NCBI RefSeq assembly: GCF_017916365.1
Contig: NZ_JAFMSU010000002.1
Location: 1,648,114 to 1,712,113 of the forward strand
Direction: 5' to 3'
Source of the DNA: Rufibacter roseolus
Lineage (GTDB): Bacteria; Bacteroidota; Bacteroidia; Cytophagales; Hymenobacteraceae
Length of the DNA: 64,000 nt
Position 1 is the first letter of the stretch. Each line of letters begins with the position of its first letter. Below are positions 26,781 through 33,556 of this stretch, piece by piece. A model generated the notes under the pieces. The model searched no databases. It was not told the origin of the DNA and saw only the letters and a program-made list of their open reading frames with translations. Both the position numbers and the translations under genes were made by a program.

Positions 26781-27341
26781 TTAGGAAAACAGTAGTGGCA
26801 GCAGCAGGTGCGTGGTCACCAAACCGCCAATGAAAAACCCAATGACCGCCAACAAAGAAGGCCACTGCAAATTGGAAAGTCCGCTGATGGCGTGCCCCGA
26901 GGTACAGCCTCCGGCATAGCGTGTCCCAAACCCGATGAGCAGTCCACCGCCCAGCAGAATAAAGAAACCTTTCACGCTCCCGAGGACTTTCAGACTGAAC
27001 AATTCCTGCGGCTGCAGTCCCTTTGGGGCCGAGAAGCCCAGTCCTTTCAGGTCCTGGATAGTGGCTTGCGAGACCTGTACGGCTTCCCCATTCTGGAGAA
27101 ACTCCTGCGAGAGCCAACCGCCCAACACGGCGCCTACCAGAAACAGCAGGTTCCAGACTTGGTCTTTCCAGTTAAACCGGAAAAAGGGCACGTGCCTGCC
27201 GGCCCCGCACGCTGCACACAGCACCCTGAAATTAGATGAGAACCCAAACGACTTCCCGAAGAACAGCAGCAGCACCATGATCATGGCAATCACCATCCCA
27301 GACACATACCAGGGCCATGGCTGCGAAATAAACTCTATCAT
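26781..27341 (-). CDS. YeeE/YedE-family half transporter (N-terminal half type)
   Basis: A 186-residue membrane protein with about five helices. The conserved motif RYAGGCTSGHAISG holds the Cys that in TsuA carries or relays thiosulfate sulfur; a further pair of Cys lies in LCAACGAGRH near residue 42. It is cotranscribed with the partner half downstream. Length fits the half-size members found in Bacteroidetes sulfide and persulfide gene clusters. Confidence 0.9.
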   Translation of the reverse strand: MIEFISQPWPWYVSGMVIAMIMVLLLFFGKSFGFSSNFRVLCAACGAGRHVPFFRFNWKDQVWNLLFLVGAVLGGWLSQEFLQNGEAVQVSQATIQDLKGLGFSAPKGLQPQELFSLKVLGSVKGFFILLGGGLLIGFGTRYAGGCTSGHAISGLSNLQWPSLLAVIGFFIGGLVTTHLLLPLLFS

Positions 27342-27706
27342 TGAATTATGTTTTTAGATCGATTTTGTAAAAACGCCAGCAAAGCGTCACAATCAGGATA
27401 GGCGATAACTACTCATGCAGGTAAATGTAGGGGCAATCCCTTATGGTTGCCCTTACGCTTGTAGTTTGGATAATTGCTGATCACCCCGACAAGACACACG
27501 CATTCCGTCCCCTTTGAAGGCCCGGAACGACAAGGCCGCGTCAAGCACCATTAGCTTTTACAATATTGCATTTGCGCTCCTTATGCAAGGGCAACCACAA
27601 GGGATTGCCCCTACACTTCGTGAATGCGTGCGATCTACAACAGTAGTCATCCCGGGCCTTCTAAGGGGGACATTCAGATACCTTACCTAATAGGCTGCTT
27701 CTTTCC
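27342..27706. other. Intergenic region filled by nested inverted repeats
   Basis: 365 bases between the MBL/rhodanese gene and the YeeE half. It is almost wholly taken up by three nested inverted-repeat pairs (27426-27615, 27497-27630, 27506-27673). No gene is seen. Confidence 0.7.
27426..27615. repeat. MITE-like element with 29-bp terminal inverted repeats
   Basis: TGTAGGGGCAATCCCTTATG (27426-27445, running to 27454) and its complement at 27587-27615 match at 28 of 29 positions around about 132 bases of unique sequence. The element is a longer version of the one at 22242-22313. It encodes no protein. Confidence 0.75.
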
Positions 27707-29116
27707 TTACCCCAAAGTAGAAGGACACACGAAGGCAGTTTTGGGAACGTCTGTCTCGGCGATGGCTTTGAAACCGCCGGCTACGTCTACCAGGTTGTGG
27801 AAGCCGCGGGCTTTGAGAATGGAAGCGGCTACCATGGAGCGGTAACCTCCTGCGCAGTGCACGTATACGGTTTCCTCTTTGGGGATTTGAGACAAATGCT
27901 CGTTTAGGGAGCTTAACGGAATATTGCGGGCGTCCTCCACGTGCTCGGCGCTGTACTCGCTGGGTTTGCGCACGTCAATGACCACAGCTTCACCGGCTTT
28001 CAGGCATTGGGCAAATTCTCTTGCGGAGATAGATTGTAGAGTCTCCGTTTCTTTTCCGGAGGCTTGCCAGGCTGACATCCCTCCCTGAAGGTAACCCAAC
28101 GTGTTGTCAAAACCTACGCGGGCCAGGCGAGTCACCACTTCTTCCTCACGGCCGACATCTGAGAGAAACACAATAGGTTGCTGGATATCGGGGATGAGCT
28201 CGCCAACCCAGGGCGCGAAACTGCCGTCCAACCCGATGTTGATGGCGTTAGGGATGTGCCCAAGAGAAAAATCAGCGGCTTTGCGGGTATCCAGCACCAG
28301 GGCGCCGGTCTCGTTCACTACGGCTTCAAACGCTTCCGGAGAAAGTGCCTGCAGGCCTTGGTTAAGGACGGTCTCAATGTTGGCGTAGCCCTGCTTGTTC
28401 AGCTGCACGTTCAACGGGAAATAGCTGGGCGGCGCCAGCAGGCCATCGGTGACTTCTTTAATGAATTCCGCTTCGGTCATATCCGGCCGCAGGGCGTAGT
28501 TTGTTCTTTTCTGGTTGCCCAGGGTATCAAAGGTCTCTTTGCTCATGTTCTTGCCACACGCCGATCCGGCACCGTGCGCAGGGTACACCAGAATGTCATC
28601 CGCCAAAGGCATAATCTTAGTGCGGAGGGAATGGAACAGGATACCGGCCAGTTCCTCCTGGCTCAAATCAGATTTGGCGGCCAGGTCCGGGCGGCCCACA
28701 TCGCCAATGAACAGGGTATCGCCGGTGAACAGGGCGTAGTCTTTTCCGGCTTCATCGCGGAGCAGGTAAGTAACAGACTCCAGCGTATGGCCGGGCGTGT
28801 GCAGTACTTTGATAGTGACCTTGCCTACGGTCAGTTCCTCGCCGTCCTGGGCCAGGTAGGCGGCAAAGGAAGGCTGGGCGGCGGCGCCGTACACGATCTG
28901 GGCACCGGCAGCCTGCGCCAGGTCCACGTGCCCCGAGACGAAATCGGCGTGAAAATGGGTTTCCAGTACGTACCTGATCCGGGCTCCGTCCTTCTCGGCT
29001 TTGAGCAGGTAAGGTTTAATCTCGCGCAGCGGGTCAATAATGGCGGCCTCGCCGTTGCTTTCAATATAATAGGCTCCCTGCGCCAGGCAACCTGTATAAA
29101 TCTGTTCTACTTTCAT
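27707..29116 (-). CDS. Persulfide-dioxygenase-like MBL-fold protein with two rhodanese domains
   Basis: A 469-residue cytosolic enzyme. Residues 1-245 are a metallo-beta-lactamase fold of the ETHE1/SdoA type, with the metal motif ETHFHADFVSGH and later HTPGHTLES and FTGDTLFIGDVGRPDL. Two rhodanese domains follow. The first (about 255-350) has lost its catalytic Cys (SDVGREEE in place of a CxxGxR loop); the second (about 365-460) keeps it in VHCAGGYRS. Known members oxidise glutathione persulfide to sulfite and move sulfane sulfur. It sits in a cluster with a TauE/SafE permease that could export sulfite, and its promoter carries a Crp/Fnr-type dyad. Confidence 0.93.
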   Translation of the reverse strand: MKVEQIYTGCLAQGAYYIESNGEAAIIDPLREIKPYLLKAEKDGARIRYVLETHFHADFVSGHVDLAQAAGAQIVYGAAAQPSFAAYLAQDGEELTVGKVTIKVLHTPGHTLESVTYLLRDEAGKDYALFTGDTLFIGDVGRPDLAAKSDLSQEELAGILFHSLRTKIMPLADDILVYPAHGAGSACGKNMSKETFDTLGNQKRTNYALRPDMTEAEFIKEVTDGLLAPPSYFPLNVQLNKQGYANIETVLNQGLQALSPEAFEAVVNETGALVLDTRKAADFSLGHIPNAINIGLDGSFAPWVGELIPDIQQPIVFLSDVGREEEVVTRLARVGFDNTLGYLQGGMSAWQASGKETETLQSISAREFAQCLKAGEAVVIDVRKPSEYSAEHVEDARNIPLSSLNEHLSQIPKEETVYVHCAGGYRSMVAASILKARGFHNLVDVAGGFKAIAETDVPKTAFVCPSTLG

Positions 29117-29130
29117 ATCAAGATGAACTT

Positions 29131-29167
29131 GTTTTTACTTCTTTTCACAAAATTAGGTCCAAAACAG
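29131..29167. repeat. Copy of the interspersed palindrome in a promoter
   Basis: GTTTTTACTTCTTTTCACAA followed by AATTAGGTCCAAAACAG. The copy contains the TAATTTTG box of the persulfide-dioxygenase promoter on its minus strand. Confidence 0.45.
29148..29155 (-). promoter_or_regulatory. TAnnTTTG promoter box of the persulfide-dioxygenase gene
   Basis: TAATTTTG on the minus strand, ending 31 bases before the start codon at 29116. The distance from its last base to the centre of the dyad at 29178-29191 is 36.5 bp, the same as at the TauE promoter. Confidence 0.6.
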
Positions 29168-29177
29168 ACCCGGGTCA

Positions 29178-29191
29178 GTGACTTTAGTCAC
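29178..29191. promoter_or_regulatory. Crp/Fnr-type operator upstream of the persulfide-dioxygenase gene
   Basis: The perfect dyad GTGACTTTAGTCAC, i.e. GTGA-N6-TCAC, the half-sites and spacing used by CRP. It lies 62 bases upstream of the start codon at 29116 and close to the end of the TauE gene. Confidence 0.75.
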
Positions 29192-29200
29192 CAACGGCTA

Positions 29201-29995
29201 TCAAAGGAAAATCTCTTTGCCCAATATTAATACTCCCATGGCCAGCACAAACCACCCGAAGCCTTTCTTCAGGGACCGGCTGTTGACTTTATGCGCGAAG
29301 GCGGAGCCCAGGTAGATGCCCACCACCGACAAAGCCGAAAACGTGAGCAGGAAAACCCAGTCAATGGCGTAGTGGAACGTATCGCCCAGAAAGCCCACGA
29401 GCGAGTTCCCCGCGATGAGCACCAGCGAGGTGCCCACGGCAGTTTTCATATCCAGACGCAACAACAGCACCAGCGCCGGAATGATCAGGAAGCCGCCGCC
29501 TGCGCCCACCAATCCCGAGACCAGCCCCACTAGCACAGCCTGCGTCAAAATCTTGGGGTATTGACCGCGTTCTTCCCCATTTGAATCCTTGCAGATGTTT
29601 TCTTTATGCCGGATCATGCGGTACGCAGCCAGTACCATGAGCAGCGCAAATAGCACCATCACAAACACGCCTTTGGTCACTACGTGGTTACCTACCTGCA
29701 ACAGTTGGTCTGGCAGCGCGGGCACCAAAAACAGACGCGTCAGGTAGATGGTCAGAAGCGAGGGTAAGCCAAAGGTGAGCAGTGATCTCAGGTGCACCAG
29801 CCCCTGCCGATAAAACCTGATGCCGCCTACGCTGCTGGTAGCGCCCACCACAAACAAGGAGTAAGAAGTGGCCATGACAGGGTTCAGCCCGATGAAGTAC
29901 ACCAGAATAGGCACCGTTAAGATAGAACCCCCGCTTCCTGTTAGCCCCAGGGAGAGCCCAATCAACACCGCCGAAATGTACCCAAGTATTTCCAT
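29201..29995 (-). CDS. TauE/SafE-family permease
   Basis: A 264-residue inner membrane protein with about eight helices. The start MEILGYISAVLIGLSLGLTGSGG and the second-half repeat VGLVSGLVGAGGGFLIIPALV show the doubled GxGGG motif of the TauE/SafE/YfcA family, which exports sulfite or sulfoacetate-type anions. The ATG at 29995 is chosen over 30058 because the family begins here and a TAnnTTTG box lies 20-27 bases upstream. In this cluster it would remove sulfite made by the persulfide dioxygenase encoded downstream; inference from context. Confidence 0.92.
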   Translation of the reverse strand: MEILGYISAVLIGLSLGLTGSGGSILTVPILVYFIGLNPVMATSYSLFVVGATSSVGGIRFYRQGLVHLRSLLTFGLPSLLTIYLTRLFLVPALPDQLLQVGNHVVTKGVFVMVLFALLMVLAAYRMIRHKENICKDSNGEERGQYPKILTQAVLVGLVSGLVGAGGGFLIIPALVLLLRLDMKTAVGTSLVLIAGNSLVGFLGDTFHYAIDWVFLLTFSALSVVGIYLGSAFAHKVNSRSLKKGFGWFVLAMGVLILGKEIFL

Positions 29996-30014
29996 GCCTC
30001 TATATTTTCGGGAG

Positions 30015-30022
30015 CAAAGGTA
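30015..30022 (-). promoter_or_regulatory. TAnnTTTG promoter box of the TauE/SafE gene
   Basis: TACCTTTG on the minus strand, 20 bases upstream of the start codon at 29995. Its last base is 36.5 bp from the centre of the Crp/Fnr dyad at 30045-30058, placing the dyad near -41.5 if transcription starts about 5-7 bases past the box. Confidence 0.65.
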
Positions 30023-30044
30023 GAAGATACTTTGAGCCATCACA

Positions 30045-30058
30045 GTGACAAAAGTCAC
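30045..30058. promoter_or_regulatory. Crp/Fnr-type operator upstream of the TauE/SafE gene
   Basis: The perfect dyad GTGACAAAAGTCAC, GTGA-N6-TCAC, in the gap between the regulator gene and tauE. It is the same dyad as at 29178-29191 apart from the four central bases. Confidence 0.78.
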
Positions 30059-30062
30059 AGAA

Positions 30063-30101
30063 CTGTTTTAAGTCCGACTTTTGGAAAATATCCCCTAAAC
30101 G
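30063..30101. repeat. Copy of the interspersed palindrome
   Basis: CTGTTTTAAGTCCGACTTTT followed by GGAAAATATCCCCTAAACG, directly beside the operator of the TauE promoter. Confidence 0.5.
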
Positions 30102-30164
30102 CCGGCCGGAATATGAAAGATTAAAGAATTAGCAGGTTCTTTCATGTAGGGGAAATGGAGCTGG

Positions 30165-30803
30165 CTAACCTACCTGGTGCAGCTCTATGAAATTGCGGTG
30201 CAGGGTGAGCACGCCCCGCTGCTCCAGTTTCTTGAGCAGCCGCGAAATGACCTCCCGGGAGCTGTTCAGTTCCCCGGCAATTTGCTGGTGCGAGATCCTG
30301 AGCTGGTTTCCTTTCACCTGCTGGTTTTTTCTCAGGTAGAACAGCAGCCGCTCGTCCAGGCTTCTGAAAGCCACGGCATCCAAGGTTTGGAGCAGTTCCT
30401 CAAAGCGCTCGCGGTAAGTGCCTATCACAAACGTATGCCAGCTGGGGTACTTGGTGAGCCAGCGCTCGGCCACGTGCATGGGCACCAGCAGCACCCTGGC
30501 CGCGGAGACCGCCTGGGCTGAGATCTCGCTTTGCTCCTGCCTGGCGGCGCACAGCATGGAAAGCGCGCAGGCCTGGCCCGGCTCCAGGAAATACATCAGG
30601 AACTCGTGGTCTTCCTGGTCCTGGCGGGAAACCTTGAGCAGCCCCTCCAAAAGCAAAACCGATGATTTCAGGTACTGCCCCGTCCTGATGACCATCTCCC
30701 CTTCCGGCAGATCTTTCACGGTGGCTTCTTGCAGGAGTTCTGCCCGCAGGTCTGGTTCCAGGTTGGCGAAATGCTGCTGGAGCAGGGTTTCTAAATTATC
30801 CAT
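30165..30803 (-). CDS. Crp/Fnr-family transcription regulator of the sulfur cluster
   Basis: A 212-residue regulator: an N-terminal cyclic-nucleotide-binding-like beta barrel (about residues 25-115), a dimer helix, and a C-terminal winged helix with ISHQQIAGELNSSREVISRL. The recognition helix has SREVISR, the same Arg-Glu-x3-Arg arrangement by which E. coli CRP reads GTGA, and two GTGA-N6-TCAC dyads lie in front of the two promoters just downstream. The cAMP-binding RxAxx pattern is absent, and an FNR-type N-terminal Cys cluster is missing, but Cys79 and Cys85 (ACALSMLCA) could sense sulfane sulfur or redox state; that is a proposal. Confidence 0.92.
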   Translation of the reverse strand: MDNLETLLQQHFANLEPDLRAELLQEATVKDLPEGEMVIRTGQYLKSSVLLLEGLLKVSRQDQEDHEFLMYFLEPGQACALSMLCAARQEQSEISAQAVSAARVLLVPMHVAERWLTKYPSWHTFVIGTYRERFEELLQTLDAVAFRSLDERLLFYLRKNQQVKGNQLRISHQQIAGELNSSREVISRLLKKLEQRGVLTLHRNFIELHQVG

Positions 30804-30921
30804 GGTCTACGAACGAAGCCCACGCCGCCTTTGATACATTTTCCCGGAAACCGGCCCTGAACCGCTTTTCCGGAAACCGAATAATCTTTCTATTTTCGGG
30901 TTCCACTAAAGCCCACGAACT

Positions 30922-31659
30922 ATGCTGCTGCACTTGCTTCTGCCTTTCCTTCTCTCTTTTGCCGGCCTCTTCGCGCCCAGCGCGCCGGCGCTCACCGGCC
31001 AGGAGGTTCTTAGCAAGATGCATAGCAAGTACCAGGGCAAGTTCAACCCCTATTTCACCTTTGACCAGAAAGCCATTATCTATAGAAGTGCCCAGGATTC
31101 TACGGTTCAGGTTTGGCACGAGGCTCTGGCGTTACCGGGCAGACTGGTGATCAAGTTCGAGGATTTTGAGAAAGGCAACGGCGCCATCTACGCGCAGGAC
31201 AGCCAGTTCGTATTCAAGGACAATGCCCTGCAGACCCGCGCCCGCCGCGTGCACGAGGTGCTGGTGCTGGGCTTTGATGTGTACCACCAGCCGGTGGAAC
31301 GCAGCGCGGCGCAATTACAGGAGGCCGGTATAGATCTTTCCAAGGCTTTTTCCACTACCTGGCAGGGCCGCAAAGTGTACGTGGTGGGCGTTGGCTCCCT
31401 GGACGAGAAAGCCAGCCATTTTATCATTGACCAGGAAAAACTCTGGGTACTACAGACCGTGCGGCAAACCGGCGACCGCCGCAACGTGGTGGACCTGAAA
31501 GGCTATCAAAATGTGAAAGGAAACTGGGTAGCCACCGACCTCACCTTCTCGCTCAACGGCAAAACCACCATGCACGAGGTCTACTACAACATGAAATTCC
31601 CCAAAACCTTACCCGCCGACCTGTTTACCGTGGCCGGCTTCAAGGCAGCCCGCTGGTAA
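30922..31659 (+). CDS. LolA-like outer membrane lipoprotein-sorting protein
   Basis: A 245-residue periplasmic protein with a signal peptide (about residues 1-24). The beta-rich mature part with LTGQEVLSKMHSKYQGKFNP, WHEALALPGRLVIKFED and the C-terminal LPADLFTVAGF fits the LolA/LppX half-barrel superfamily that carries lipoproteins or lipids across the periplasm. It is not the closest match to LolA proper, whose usual start is shorter, so a role in handling another lipid is possible. Divergent from the Crp/Fnr gene. Confidence 0.8.
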   Translation: MLLHLLLPFLLSFAGLFAPSAPALTGQEVLSKMHSKYQGKFNPYFTFDQKAIIYRSAQDSTVQVWHEALALPGRLVIKFEDFEKGNGAIYAQDSQFVFKDNALQTRARRVHEVLVLGFDVYHQPVERSAAQLQEAGIDLSKAFSTTWQGRKVYVVGVGSLDEKASHFIIDQEKLWVLQTVRQTGDRRNVVDLKGYQNVKGNWVATDLTFSLNGKTTMHEVYYNMKFPKTLPADLFTVAGFKAARW

Positions 31660-31660
31660 G

Positions 31661-31698
31661 GCATTTTTGCCCTGTTTTTCAGAAATCAACCTTAACAC
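31661..31698. repeat. Copy of the interspersed palindrome
   Basis: GCATTTTTGCCCTGTTTTTC followed by AGAAATCAACCTTAACAC, starting two bases after the LolA-like stop codon. Confidence 0.5.
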
Positions 31699-31746
31699 AA
31701 ATCAGGTTAATACTTTCAAAAACAAACATCCTTCACCCGCTACTAC

Positions 31747-32349
31747 ATGGCTACCTCTAAAATGACCCCGGAACAGATTGAGCAGAAAATAGAAACCTTC
31801 TTCGCCACGGTTCCGGCGTTTGCCCAACCCATCTTTGAAAAAATAAGGAATGCCATTGCCACCGCAGATCCGGCCTTGGTTCCAACCTGGAAATGGAATA
31901 CGCCGGTGTACGAGAAAGCCGGTCCGGGAATGGTGTGTGCCGTGAGCGCGCATAAACAGCATGTGAACCTTTCGTTCTTCCAGGGGGCTTTACTGCCAGA
32001 TCCGCACGGGTTGTTCTCCAGCAGCGAGGATGCCAAGGCCATGCGCACCATCAGGTTTACCGCTGACACACAGGTAAACGAAGACCAACTGGTTGATTAT
32101 GTGCGGGCCGCCACTCAACTGAAAGCCGGCACCGCCGCCAAATCAACAGAGCGCAGCGTGGTTGAAATCCCCGAGGACCTGAAACAGGCTTTAACTGAGG
32201 CTCAGCAACTTGAAAAATTTGAAGGATTGGCCTATACGCACCGCAAGGAATACGTGCGCTGGGTAAACGAAGCCAAACGCACTGAGACCCGCGACTCCCG
32301 CATCCAGAAAACCGTGGAACGCATCACGGAGGGGAAGAAATTCAGCTAG
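31747..32349 (+). CDS. YdeI/OmpD-associated family protein with DUF1801 domain
   Basis: A 200-residue cytosolic protein. The first ~120 residues have the DUF1801/YdhG-like pattern (MTPEQIEQKIETFFATVPAF, WKWNTPVYEKAGPGMVCAVS and VNLSFFQGALLPDPHGLF). The last 60 residues, with EIPEDLKQALTEAQQLEKFE and SHRKEYVRWV-like AYTHRKEYVRWVNEAKRTET, form the OmdA domain of bacteriocin-resistance/OmpD-associated proteins. The biochemical role of the family is unknown. It overlaps the convergent gene at 32342 by eight bases. Confidence 0.9.
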   Translation: MATSKMTPEQIEQKIETFFATVPAFAQPIFEKIRNAIATADPALVPTWKWNTPVYEKAGPGMVCAVSAHKQHVNLSFFQGALLPDPHGLFSSSEDAKAMRTIRFTADTQVNEDQLVDYVRAATQLKAGTAAKSTERSVVEIPEDLKQALTEAQQLEKFEGLAYTHRKEYVRWVNEAKRTETRDSRIQKTVERITEGKKFS

Positions 32350-32872
32350 TCTCCTTCTGGGCTTCCTCAATATCGCGCAGGAACTCGCGTTGGTCCCCCA
32401 GGTGGTTGATGTCCGTTTCCACCTCCTCGGTAGAGGCATAGAGACTGCCGCCGTACTTCATATCCAGGTACTTGGCGGTGAGTTTGAACGGCACCTCAAA
32501 ACCATCAGGGAGGGCATCATCAGCGCCTACCGCCATCAGGAAAATGGTCTTGCCTTTTAGTTTGCGCCCTAAAGGTTTCTGCACGGTGACCAGATCAGTG
32601 AGGCGGTCAAAGAAGGTCTTCAGCTGCGCGCTCATGGCGTACCAATACACCGGGGTGGCCAGCACAATCACCTGGTGCGGCAACATCAGGTTGATGAGGT
32701 GATTGAACTCGTCCTCGGCCGGATAGTCATGCTCATAGCGGTAGTAACCCACGGTGTAATCCAGCAGGTCCACTAACTGGTGCGGCGTATCCTGAAAGAC
32801 TTTCTCCAGGAACAATCTCGTGTCGCTTTCCTTGCGGGCGCTGGCCAGGAGAATGAGCGGGAGCTGGTTCAT
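32342..32872 (-). CDS. NAD(P)H-dependent flavodoxin-fold reductase
   Basis: A 176-residue cytosolic protein of the NADPH-dependent FMN reductase / flavodoxin-like group. The N-terminal LPLILLASARKESDTRLFLE is the FMN phosphate loop, and VIVLATPVYWYAMSAQLKTF is the family's isoalloxazine-side motif, followed by FDRLTDLV and GKTIFLMAVGADD. The substrate is unknown. It overlaps the end of the YdeI-like gene, and a lipoprotein gene lies 21 bases upstream on the same strand, so the two may be cotranscribed. Confidence 0.9.
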   Translation of the reverse strand: MNQLPLILLASARKESDTRLFLEKVFQDTPHQLVDLLDYTVGYYRYEHDYPAEDEFNHLINLMLPHQVIVLATPVYWYAMSAQLKTFFDRLTDLVTVQKPLGRKLKGKTIFLMAVGADDALPDGFEVPFKLTAKYLDMKYGGSLYASTEEVETDINHLGDQREFLRDIEEAQKETS

Positions 32873-32893
32873 ATCCTTTTCCGGTCAGTAGCT

Positions 32894-33517
32894 TTATTCT
32901 TGGTGCAGCCAGGCATATTTGTTCTTCTTCCAATAGATAATGCCGCCTCCGCATTCCTCCAGGAGGTGGGTGAAAATTCCTTCGCCTTTTAAAGTAACCG
33001 CATGTAAAGAGTCCGGCCCAATGATGTCACCGGTTTCTCCATCTACCAGGGTTTGGGCGACGCTTTCGCCTTTGGGTATTTTCTTGAAAACCTCAATCCA
33101 ATTAAGATCGGTCATTTCGTTCACTTCCCGGCCAGCCCCAAAAACAAAGTACTCCTTTGGTTTCTGGCCATGAAGAATGAGAATCCCCTTTTCAGCGGTT
33201 CTTTTATTACTTACCAGAAAGGCGATGTCTCCCTGATTGTCTCCGTTAAAATCACCTTCCAGGAAAGAGGGCGAGGTAAAATCTGCCAATTGGTACAGGG
33301 TGTCTAACTGCAAACCGGCCAATTGTTTCTCCCACTGAGAGGGAAGAGCCTTTTTCTTTCCAGGAGTTGCAGCCACAGAATCTGGTCTTGCCGGGGCAGC
33401 CGCACTCACCAATGCTACAGGTGGTTCTGGTGTTTGTTCTTTTGGCTCCTGAGCGGCATGCCCGCACCCGCTTAAAACCAGTACTAGTAGCAGTCCAGAT
33501 AAATGCCTCACGGTCAT
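32894..33517 (-). CDS. Lipoprotein of unknown function
   Basis: A 207-residue lipoprotein: signal and lipobox VLSGC at about residues 15-19, then a Pro/Ala-rich linker (residues 25-55) typical of periplasmic spacers. The rest has FGGD-like calcium-site-type patterns (DFNGDNQGDIAFLVSN), similar to FG-GAP or VCBS-like proteins, and GEGIFTHLLEECGGGIIYW near the end. No known family is assigned. Upstream of the reductase and downstream of the glutathionylspermidine-synthase-like gene. Confidence 0.65.
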   Translation of the reverse strand: MTVRHLSGLLLVLVLSGCGHAAQEPKEQTPEPPVALVSAAAPARPDSVAATPGKKKALPSQWEKQLAGLQLDTLYQLADFTSPSFLEGDFNGDNQGDIAFLVSNKRTAEKGILILHGQKPKEYFVFGAGREVNEMTDLNWIEVFKKIPKGESVAQTLVDGETGDIIGPDSLHAVTLKGEGIFTHLLEECGGGIIYWKKNKYAWLHQE

Positions 33518-33556
33518 GCTTCCTTTTTGAAATAAGTTGTCCTAAGAACCCTTGAT

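Noticed and set aside
28178..29230. A 350-codon open frame on the plus strand opposite the MBL/rhodanese gene
   Set aside because: The opposite strand has complete catalytic motifs over its whole length; this frame has none and arises from codon bias.
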